Part shown: one piece after another, positions 1 to 6,900 of the stretch
Layout: every line of letters begins with the position of its first letter
How positions within the stretch are numbered: the first letter of the stretch is position 1
From: Gammaproteobacteria bacterium
GTDB lineage: Bacteria; Pseudomonadota; Gammaproteobacteria; UBA12402
Reading direction: 5' to 3'
DNA: 8,712 nt
Assembly (NCBI GenBank): GCA_028282395.1
Contig: JANQHY010000110.1
Coordinates: forward strand, 1-8,712
Translations under genes and position numbers: made by a program
The notes under the pieces: model-generated
Databases searched by the model: none
Seen by the model: the letters and a program-made list of their open reading frames with translations, nothing else
Told to the model about the DNA's origin: nothing

Positions 1-602
1 TTATGCAGGAAGCCGTACCAGAAGGAACAGGGGCAATGGCAGCGATTGTCATGCTGCCGGCACATCAAATTGCTAAAATCTGTGAAGAGGCTGCTGAAGG
101 AGAGATTGTCACCATTGCAAACATCAATGAACGCAATCAGATTGTCATTGCTGGACACAATGATGCAGTAGAACGTGCAGCAGCGCTTGCCAAACAAGCT
201 GGAGCCAAGTTGGCTAAAAAACTGCCTGTTAGTGTTCCTTCTCATTGTGAACTAATGGCTCCTGCTGCAGAGCGCCTGTCTGCCTTAATGGCCGATGTTA
301 ACATTAAATCGCCGACTATCCCGGTCATTAATAATGCCGATGTCGCCATCGAAACAACCCCTGCGGCTATTGCTGATGCGCTATTAGTTCAGCTTCATCA
401 ACCCGTCAGGTGGGTGGAAACTATTGAGCGCATGGAAAAGGAGCAGGTTGACCTTATTGTCGAGTGCGGCCCAAATCGCATATTGAGCGGCCAAAATCGT
501 CGTATCTGTCCAGAGATAGCGACCTTCACTCTCAATAGCATGGAAAACCTAGAGGCATTGCTAGTTAAGCAACAAGAAATGGTTACCGACACAAGTCATT
601 AA
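1..602 (+). CDS. fabD: Malonyl-CoA:ACP transacylase FabD, 3' part (5' end outside window)
   Basis: FabD transfers the malonyl group from malonyl-CoA to the phosphopantetheine arm of ACP in the cytoplasm, supplying the extender for type II fatty acid synthesis. The visible 199 residues begin MQEAVPEGTGAMAAI, which aligns with E. coli FabD from about residue 121. The methionine at base 3 is therefore internal, and roughly the first 120 residues lie to the left, including the GHSLG nucleophile serine and the malonate-binding arginine. Bases 1-2 (TT) fit the end of the Phe codon found just before this point in E. coli. The catalytic histidine is present in SVPSHC (fragment residue 81, matching E. 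coli His201), and a GPNRIL segment near the C-terminus matches the family's GPGKVL. The frame ends with TAA at 600-602. fabG starts 15 bases later, so the two are surely cotranscribed. Identity is secure; only completeness is limited. Confidence 0.97.
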   Translation, partial: MQEAVPEGTGAMAAIVMLPAHQIAKICEEAAEGEIVTIANINERNQIVIAGHNDAVERAAALAKQAGAKLAKKLPVSVPSHCELMAPAAERLSALMADVNIKSPTIPVINNADVAIETTPAAIADALLVQLHQPVRWVETIERMEKEQVDLIVECGPNRILSGQNRRICPEIATFTLNSMENLEALLVKQQEMVTDTSH

Positions 603-617
603 AAAGAGGAGTCTATT

Positions 618-1355
618 ATGTCAATCAGCGATAAAGTGGCACTAGTAACTGGCGCTAGCCGCGGCATTGGTCAAGCTATTGCACGCAATCTAGCAAGCAG
701 AGGAGTAAAATGGGTAGTTGGCACTGCTACCACTGCAGAGGGAGCCGCCCGCATCAGTGATGACTTTAAAACACATAATCTCCATGGCTGCGGCATGGCG
801 CTAGATTTAAATGATCGCCAAGCGATTACTGATCTAGTCAATACGATACAAAAAGAGTACGGCCACCCGACAATTTTGGTTAATAATGCTGGTATTACCC
901 GTGACAACCTAATGTTACGCATGAAAGACGAAGAGTGGCTGGATGTTATCACCACTAACCTGAATGGCACCTTTTATGTCACCAAAGCCTGCCTGAAAGG
1001 CATGGTAAAAGCACGCTGGGGCCGAATTATCAGCCTTAGCTCCGTCAGCGCGATGGGCAACGCTGGTCAGGCCAACTATTCTGCCAGTAAAGGAGGGGTT
1101 GATGCCTTCAGTCGCTCCTTAGCAAAGGAGGTTGCTACTCGCAATATAACGGTCAATACCATCGCCCCAGGCTTTATCGAGACCGATATGACCGCTGCAT
1201 TGAATGAGCAGCAGAAACAAGCCATTCTTAACGCGATTCCAGCCAACCGCATTGGCTCCGCGGAAGAGATTGCTGCAGTTGCTGGCTTCCTTGCCTCAGC
1301 CGAAGCCTCTTATCTTACTGGCCAGGTAATCCATGTTAATGGCGGAATGTACTAG
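618..1355 (+). CDS. fabG: 3-oxoacyl-ACP reductase FabG
   Basis: FabG is the NADPH-dependent reductase that turns 3-ketoacyl-ACP into 3-hydroxyacyl-ACP in each elongation cycle. The 245-residue product is of normal family length (E. coli 244) and is a complete classical short-chain dehydrogenase. It has the cofactor motif TGASRGIG at residues 11-18, NNAG at 89-92, and the catalytic residues Asn114, Ser141, Tyr154 and Lys158 in a QANYSASK context. The C-terminal segment ending VNGGMY is typical. The ATG at 618 is preceded by GAGGAG at 606-611 with a 6-base spacer, and the protein begins MSISDKVALVTGA as expected, so the start is firm. It follows fabD by 15 bases and precedes acpP by 118 bases, a gap that holds an acpP promoter. 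Many SDR enzymes share these motifs, but placement between fabD and acpP settles the assignment. Confidence 0.98.
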   Translation: MSISDKVALVTGASRGIGQAIARNLASRGVKWVVGTATTAEGAARISDDFKTHNLHGCGMALDLNDRQAITDLVNTIQKEYGHPTILVNNAGITRDNLMLRMKDEEWLDVITTNLNGTFYVTKACLKGMVKARWGRIISLSSVSAMGNAGQANYSASKGGVDAFSRSLAKEVATRNITVNTIAPGFIETDMTAALNEQQKQAILNAIPANRIGSAEEIAAVAGFLASAEASYLTGQVIHVNGGMY

Positions 1356-1409
1356 GTAGGGCTTCTCAAACCGTATCGGGAGACAAAATGAAAAATTGTT
1401 GTTTAACGC

Positions 1410-1437
1410 TTGAATATTACTTGATTTAAGATACACT
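1410..1437 (+). promoter_or_regulatory. Predicted sigma-70 promoter for acpP
   Basis: In the 118-base fabG-acpP gap, TTGAAT (1410-1415) and TACACT (1432-1437) are separated by 16 bases, a good sigma-70 type arrangement. Transcription would start near 1444-1446. That gives a leader of about 30 bases with a run of nine T (1448-1456) and the acpP ribosome binding site. A dedicated promoter fits the need for ACP in large molar excess over the other Fab enzymes, and E. coli also has an internal acpP promoter. No operator or known regulator box is recognisable. This is a prediction from sequence only. Confidence 0.6.
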
Positions 1438-1473
1438 ACCCGTGTCGTTTTTTTTTAGAGTAAGGAAAAAGCT

Positions 1474-1728
1474 ATGAGTACATCAAAAATAGAAGAGAGT
1501 GTGAAAAAGATTATTGCTGAGCAGCTCGGTATAGAGGCCGATAAGCTCGAAAATGGAAACAAATTTGTTGATGATCTAGGTGCAGACTCGTTGGATACCG
1601 TTGAATTAGTAATGGCGCTAGAAGAGGAATTTGATCAAGAGATTCCTGATGAAGACGCTGAGAAGATCACTACAATCCAACAAGCGATTGATTATATTCA
1701 AGAACGTCAGCAGGATAAAGGGGAATAG
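1474..1728 (+). CDS. acpP: Acyl carrier protein
   Basis: AcpP is the small acidic carrier that holds growing acyl chains as thioesters on a 4'-phosphopantetheine arm and shuttles them between the Fab enzymes. The 84-residue product has the hallmark [18 protein letters not shown], with the phosphopantetheine attachment site at Ser39 in DSL. The acidic helix II after this serine is the docking surface for partner enzymes. The protein is a few residues longer than E. coli ACP (78), the excess being a polar tail QERQQDKGE. The ATG at 1474 is preceded by AAGGA (1462-1466) with a 7-base spacer. The gene lies between fabG and fabF, has its own predicted promoter, and has no clear terminator before fabF, so read-through into fabF is likely. 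Confidence 0.98.
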   Translation: MSTSKIEESVKKIIAEQLGIEADKLENGNKFVDDLGADSLDTVELVMALEEEFDQEIPDEDAEKITTIQQAIDYIQERQQDKGE

Positions 1729-1784
1729 ATCATCATAAAGGTGATTAATTCTCTTTTACCTCTCTTATTAACCAATAATTGAAC

Positions 1785-1799
1785 AGGAGCAGCATGTGA
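1785..1799 (+). promoter_or_regulatory. fabF ribosome binding site with overlapping ATG-TGA start-stop pair
   Basis: AGGAG (1785-1789) lies 6 bases before the GTG at 1796-1798 that opens fabF. The same stretch reads ATGTGA at 1794-1799. An ATG therefore sits two bases before the GTG in another frame and is followed at once by a TGA stop. The GTG frame gives [12 protein letters not shown], matching the known FabF N-terminus, so GTG is the true start. The ATG is 4 bases from the AGGAG and could compete for initiating ribosomes. Any regulatory effect is inference. Confidence 0.65.
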
Positions 1800-3043
1800 G
1801 TAGACGTCGTGTCGTCGTCACCGGGCTGGGGATTATCTCGCCGGTGGGCAATAGCGTAGAACAAGCGTGGGAAACCCTATTAGCCTCTAAAAGTGGTATT
1901 CGCCTTATAGACCGGTTTGATGCCAGCAATTTAACCGCGCGGATTTCCGGTGACATAAGAGATTTTGACGTCACTGATTACATGCCCGCTAAAGATGCAC
2001 GACGCAACGATACTTTTATCCATTATGCTGTAGCCGCAACTGCTCAAGCTATTGCTGATGCCAACCTAATTCCCAATTCAGAAGAGGAAAGCTATCGCAT
2101 TGGTACCGCTATTGGTTCAGGTATTGGTGGCCTGCCACTAATCGAGAGAGGCCATAAGATGATGATAGCTGGCGGCCCACGCAAACTATCACCATTCTTC
2201 ATTCCCGGACTGATTATCAACCTTGCCTCAGGCTACCTTTGCATCAAACATCAGCTAAAAGGGCCAAACATTGCCATTGTGACCGCGTGTACAACTGGAA
2301 CGCATAATATCGGCACTGCAGCTCGACTAATCGCTTACGGCGATGCTGATGCAATGGTGTGTGGTGGAACTGAAATGGCAAGTTGTGAGTTAGGTGTTGG
2401 CGGCTTTGCGGCTATGCGTGCATTATCAACCCGCAATGATGAACCAGAAAAAGCTAGTCGTCCCTGGGATCGTGATCGTGATGGTTTTGTACTAGGTAGT
2501 GGCGCCGGCATCATGGTGCTCGAAGAGTATGAGTATGCCAAAAAGCGTGGGGCTAAAATCTATGCTGAACTGGCTGGTTTTGGCATGAGCGATGACGGCT
2601 ATCATATCACTTCACCTTCACCCAGAGGCGAAGGTGGCGCACGCAGTATGATTAATGCCCTGAATGATGCCAACTTATCCCCCGATGCCATTGACTATAT
2701 TAATGCTCACGCAACATCAACAATGGCAGGTGATGAGCTGGAAGTTGATGCAATTAAAGACACATTTAAGAGCTCCATTGACTCTCTTGCAGTTAGCTCA
2801 ACCAAATCGATGACTGGTCACTTGCTTGGTGCAGCAGGCGCCGTCGAAGCAATCTTTACGGTTCTTGCACTACGTGATCAAGTTGTGCCACCAACTATCA
2901 ATCTCGATAACCCTAGCGAAGGTTGTGATATCAATCTGGTCCCACATCAGCCACAGCAAAGAAAGGTCGACGTTGCACTGTCCAATTCATTTGGTTTTGG
3001 CGGCACCAATGGCTCATTAATCTTTAAAAAGTTTGAAAACTAA
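1796..3043 (+). CDS. fabF: 3-oxoacyl-ACP synthase II FabF (KAS II)
   Basis: FabF condenses acyl-ACP with malonyl-ACP, releasing CO2, and in E. coli is the enzyme that elongates palmitoleoyl-ACP and adjusts membrane fluidity with temperature. The 415-residue protein is of full family length (E. coli 413). The thiolase-fold catalytic set is intact: Cys165 in TACTTGTH, His305 in NAHATST, Lys337 in SSTKS and His342 in TGHLLGA. Each is offset by two from the E. coli numbering. The gating loop FGFGGTNG is at residues 399-406. The NAHATST motif has Ala where E. coli has Gly, a conservative change. The start is GTG, chosen because it gives the conserved N-terminus and has AGGAG six bases upstream. 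It follows acpP by 67 bases, and sodB begins 123 bases further on. No strong terminator is visible after its TAA; a weak 6-bp GTTAAA/TTTAAC repeat at 3047-3066 has no T tract. Confidence 0.98.
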   Translation: MSRRRVVVTGLGIISPVGNSVEQAWETLLASKSGIRLIDRFDASNLTARISGDIRDFDVTDYMPAKDARRNDTFIHYAVAATAQAIADANLIPNSEEESYRIGTAIGSGIGGLPLIERGHKMMIAGGPRKLSPFFIPGLIINLASGYLCIKHQLKGPNIAIVTACTTGTHNIGTAARLIAYGDADAMVCGGTEMASCELGVGGFAAMRALSTRNDEPEKASRPWDRDRDGFVLGSGAGIMVLEEYEYAKKRGAKIYAELAGFGMSDDGYHITSPSPRGEGGARSMINALNDANLSPDAIDYINAHATSTMAGDELEVDAIKDTFKSSIDSLAVSSTKSMTGHLLGAAGAVEAIFTVLALRDQVVPPTINLDNPSEGCDINLVPHQPQQRKVDVALSNSFGFGGTNGSLIFKKFEN

Positions 3044-3093
3044 ACAGTTAAATAAATACGTTTAACCGTCAGATGATAATACGCCTCCGGCAC

Positions 3094-3122
3094 TTGCCTT
3101 AGCGCCTACTTTTTCCTACAAT
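3094..3122 (+). promoter_or_regulatory. Predicted sigma-70 promoter for sodB
   Basis: TTGCCT (3094-3099) and TACAAT (3117-3122) are separated by 17 bases, close to the consensus. Transcription would begin around 3129, giving a leader of about 38 bases before the sodB ATG. The promoter separates sodB from the fab operon. A GATGATAAT stretch at 3072-3080, just upstream of the -35 element, resembles half of a Fur box. It is too short and too far upstream to be called an operator. Confidence 0.65.
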
Positions 3123-3166
3123 AGAGAAAATTTTAAACGACTAATTCCATTATAAGGAGAATAACG

Positions 3167-3754
3167 ATGACTTTTGAATTACCTAAACTCCCTTATGATA
3201 TGGGCGCACTTGACCCTCATATCTCTAAAGAGACACTGGAGTACCACTATGGTAAACATCACCGCGCCTATGTTAATAAGCTAAATGATTTAGTGCCAGG
3301 GACAGCTTTCGAAAACTGCTCATTAGAAAAAATTATCACTGATCCAAGCTCACATGGTGCTATTTTTAACAATGCTGCACAGATCTGGAATCACACTTTC
3401 TATTGGAATTGCCTCTCCCCTAATGGCGGCAATGAGCCTCCTGCAGCACTGGAGAGCGAATTAACTAGATGTTTCGGTTCCGTAGAAGAGTTTAAGAAAA
3501 AGTTCACACAGACGGCTATCGGCACCTTTGGTTCTGGTTGGGCATGGTTGGTAAAAGATAACGATAAAAATTTACAAATCATTAGCACTTCAAATGCGGG
3601 CAACCCAATGACTGAACAACTAAAACCACTACTTACCTGTGATGTTTGGGAACATGCCTATTATATTGACTACCGCAATGCACGACCTAACTACATCGAA
3701 GCATTTTGGAACTTAGTCAATTGGGAATTTGTTTGCCAAGGTTTAGAAGAATAA
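3167..3754 (+). CDS. sodB: Superoxide dismutase [Fe], SodB
   Basis: This cytoplasmic enzyme dismutates superoxide to oxygen and hydrogen peroxide. The 195-residue protein closely follows E. coli SodB (193 residues) from MTFELPKLPY to NWEFVCQGLEE. The four metal ligands are His27, His76 (in IWNHTFYW), Asp159 and His163 (in DVWEHAYYIDYRNARP). Gln72 in NNAAQIWNH and Ala144 in STSNAGNP are the pattern of iron enzymes; manganese enzymes carry the active-site glutamine in the C-terminal half instead. No signal peptide is present. Five cysteines (51, 82, 102, 158, 190) are more than I would expect for this family. The ATG follows AAGGAG (3154-3159) with a 7-base spacer. The gene has its own promoter and terminator, so it appears to be a single-gene unit placed downstream of fabF. 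It faces the large minus-strand gene. Confidence 0.98.
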   Translation: MTFELPKLPYDMGALDPHISKETLEYHYGKHHRAYVNKLNDLVPGTAFENCSLEKIITDPSSHGAIFNNAAQIWNHTFYWNCLSPNGGNEPPAALESELTRCFGSVEEFKKKFTQTAIGTFGSGWAWLVKDNDKNLQIISTSNAGNPMTEQLKPLLTCDVWEHAYYIDYRNARPNYIEAFWNLVNWEFVCQGLEE

Positions 3755-3768
3755 GACCTTTAACTACT

Positions 3769-3807
3769 TACATTGTTGGATAACTTCTATTCAACAATGT
3801 ATTTTAT
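3769..3807 (+). terminator. Predicted intrinsic terminator of sodB
   Basis: Fifteen bases after the sodB stop, 3769-3782 can pair with 3788-3801. The 14-bp stem includes one G-U pair and has a 5-base loop (ACTTC); its core is TACATTGTTG / CAACAATGTA. TTTTAT follows at 3802-3807. The stem is AT-rich and the T tract short, so efficiency may be moderate. No T tract follows the hairpin on the minus strand, so it is not an obvious terminator for the opposing gene. Confidence 0.7.
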
Positions 3808-3840
3808 CTGTGTGCTTCTTGTTATTTACTAAGATAGCTA

Positions 3841-3916
3841 GTGCCGTGATGAGGAAAAATTGAAAAGACAGAAGACTTGCAATTTATCAATGGCCCTGTC
3901 AATTCTTACGCGGCAC
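3841..3916. repeat. Nested inverted repeats in the convergent intergenic region
   Basis: Between the sodB terminator and the stop of the large minus-strand gene, GTGCCGTG (3841-3848) pairs with CGCGGCAC (3909-3916) over 8 bp with one G-U. Inside it, AATT (3858-3861) pairs with AATT (3901-3904) and GACAG (3867-3871) with CTGTC (3896-3900). Read on the minus strand, the inner stem is followed by a T-rich run (TTTTCAATTTTT), so it could be a weak terminator for the large gene. It could equally be a structured 3' end or a small RNA. No gene is visible in 3755-3929. Confidence 0.3.
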
Positions 3917-3929
3917 AGCAGTGATACTT

Positions 3930-6900
3930 TTACATATCGATCATAAGTGCCTGCATATTCTGATCATCGCGATGGCCATCAGCCATTGACTTCTGCCAAG
4001 CTTCTGCAGCACGTTGCGCCTCTATGCCACATTTCTGCAAATTTCTACTCTGGCTACCACTAATGTTTCTTTCCGCCTGCTGCAACACTTCGGGGTTCAT
4101 CCGTGCATTGTAAGCATCACAGTTCTGTTTACTGAAAACATTTTTACTCTTCAACATCGCATTAATACTCTCCATATCTATCGGATCATAATGATTAAAA
4201 TCCTCTCGAGCTAATGCCTCAATAAATTTCTTCCCTAGTAATGCAGAGAGCTCTTCATCAACATATTCATTGGCTTTTCTGGCATGGGTAGTATCTGGAT
4301 CATTGGGATCATTATAACCATTTTTAATAATCTGATCTGATAATTTTAGAAGATTGACTACTTCTAATAACGATAATTTATCAAAAGCAGAATCCCATAC
4401 CCATTTACCTGAAGAGAATAACTCGTCTTTCCCCATAAGACGCTCTTTAAATATCTCCGTTAATAAATTCATAGTGCTTTTATCATTTTTTTCTATCACC
4501 ATCTTCTCACATAACTGCGACAATGATTTATTCTGTAACTGTGTATCAATCCCTTTCTGTTTGTTGGCATCGTCAAAGAACCCTCCTGCAGTAACATTAA
4601 CAACATCATCATACATATCTTCATTTTCATCATCATCTGCAAGAATGTCATGATAATCATTATTATCAAGTGCCATGTGGAACTCATCATTATCATCATA
4701 AACATTACTTTTCATTACTGACAAATCATCTTTATCATCAAGTTTCTGCACTGGCTTCCACTCAACCTGCTCCTCTTTTAATGCAGTGTGATGTTTGTCC
4801 AGCTGATCTCTGAAAGAGCCCGAATAGGGATAAGCATCACGCCAGACTGCCACCCACTCATAACTACTGTTCATATTATGTAGATCACCATCCTTATTCA
4901 TGACAAGGTACTCAAAAAGTTCAACCTGTTTCTTTTCACTCAAGTTAGTGAATATCTCCTTTAAAATTGCCATCTTCTGTGATTTGGCAACATCTACCAT
5001 CACTCCGGGATTCAATAGTTCATTAATAACAAGTGCTATCTTTTTAACTGAAGCATCTTTATATATCTGCTTCAAAAGTTCGATGCATCGACCTTCATCA
5101 CCACCAGGCTCCTGAATAAGGCGCTCCATTACGGACAAAAGATAGGGCTCATCTAGATGTTGTGCTACAACCAAGGCCAAATCTAATGGCAACTCAGTTA
5201 ATAACTGTTTAACGACGTCATCTCTTGTAGAGAAATCACCTGTATTTTGACTAGCGCGAATTAATTTAATAATCTCCTCACTATTTCCCTCCTTACCTTT
5301 CCCCCTCAATGCTTGATGCTTTAGCAGTGCTGGAATAATTTTACCACCGCCTTTCATCCACTGCTCTAACATAAACTCTTTCTGCTTATCACTTATCCAT
5401 TTCTGATTACTCTTATCTGTTAAAAATTCCATCATATCGACGATATTTAACTCACCAAGCGCTTTCTCTTTTTCGTTACTATCAGATAAAAGATGGTAAC
5501 GGATAAATAAATTCTGCACCATCTGATATTTTTCCTTTACAGAAAGTTTAGCCTGACTCGACGGGTCAAGAATAGCATTGATTAGCTCGACTATTTCATA
5601 AGGATCAGGATTAGCCGAATTTTGTAAACTCTCAACTTGATCCTGCAACATATTTTTACTCGCCATAGAGATTGTCATTTTTCTTTTTAGATCAGGAACA
5701 TCCTCTCTCTTTAACAACTCATCCTGATCTCTTTCATTAGCCAGACGTGTAAACTCCTTCTCGTCAGTTTTTTTAACGCGCTGGAGGAATTTTTCTAATA
5801 CTGATTTATGCTTATTATCCTGTTCTGCAGCAAACTCTAACGAACGGATAAAGGGTACGCGTTTATCTTCAGGTAGTGCATTATATAAAATCAATAAGTC
5901 TTTAATATTCTTTTCAGGATCCTTACCAGTCGCCATCACTTCCGCCAATAGACCAAACTCATACAATGATTTAACGGCATTACCAAGACGAGCACTTACA
6001 TTATTCTCAGCGTTAGAATGAAAGGCTAATTGCAACAGGAATTCTCTTACTAAGCCAGGTTTAACTTTAGCAAAAATTTCATCTTCACACATAGCTAGCA
6101 CAATGTTATCAACATGATCGAGAAAAGTATCAAGCCTGCCATCATGATCAAAAGCTTTTAATATTCTGCCAATCCTTTTCGGATCTTCATCAATAGTTTG
6201 AATAAATACTTCGATCAGCGCCCTGACTTGATTTTTATATTCATTACTATTTGGTCGATCTTGTAGCTCTTTAATTGCGTCAAGCTGGCGTCCCATAGAT
6301 TTTATGATACCTTTGCTCGAGCTGAAACCTTTAAAATGATGAATTCTATCCCTTATTAGCGCTTGCATCTTGCTTCTCTGCCCAATCAACGCCTGAAAAA
6401 CACGATTACGCTCAGTCTTAGGTAAAACCTTATAGAATACATCAAATATCTTTGGACACTCTAGCACACCATCTTTCCCTTGCTGCATCGGCAAGTTGGC
6501 GAACAGATGAGATAAATAGGTAATTTTCTCATGATTAGATAATAAGTAGTAGAGCTCCTGAGGGAACCCTTCTTTCGTTGCTATATTCTCAGCTCCTTTG
6601 TGTTTTATTTCGGCTACCATCCAATCTAAAATCCCCTCTCTTGTTTTCTCTGATAGTACTACTCGCCTATTTCTATCCTTAGCAAGCTTGGCAATCTCTA
6701 TTAAAGCGTTTTTTGCCTCTGCGACATTACCGCCCCAGCGCATTTCAGCAAGGTAGGACATAACCACTTCATCTAATATATTAGGGGAATCTTTAGCACG
6801 TTGATCAACCTCCATCAAAATGGAAATCTCTTCATCATTCAATAAGAATGACTTTCCATTATAGTTAATCTGATTATCAATTGCGCCCTCGGCAGCAAAA

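Noticed and set aside
3..5. ATG at base 3 as the start of a short 199-residue protein
   Set aside because: The sequence from this Met aligns with the middle of FabD (E. coli residue about 121), so it is an internal methionine of a gene cut by the window edge.
2613..2636. Hairpin CACCTTC...GAAGGTG inside fabF
   Set aside because: The 7-bp stem lies within coding sequence for a Gly/Pro/Ser loop, has no T tract after it and does not disturb the frame; most likely chance.
2708..2728. NAHATST in place of NAHGTST in FabF as a sign of altered activity
   Set aside because: All catalytic residues (Cys165, His305, Lys337, His342) are intact and Gly to Ala is conservative; not enough to suggest a changed function.
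3047..3066. GTTAAA / TTTAAC inverted repeat after fabF as a terminator
   Set aside because: The stem is only 6 A/T-rich pairs and no T tract follows.
3072..3080. GATGATAAT upstream of sodB as a Fur box
   Set aside because: It matches only about half of the 19-base consensus and lies upstream of the -35 element rather than over the promoter.
4014..4653. Plus-strand open frames of 66 and 99 codons opposite the giant gene
   Set aside because: They are shadows of the minus-strand gene, with compositions reflecting antisense of acidic and helical codons, no convincing ribosome binding site and no family resemblance.
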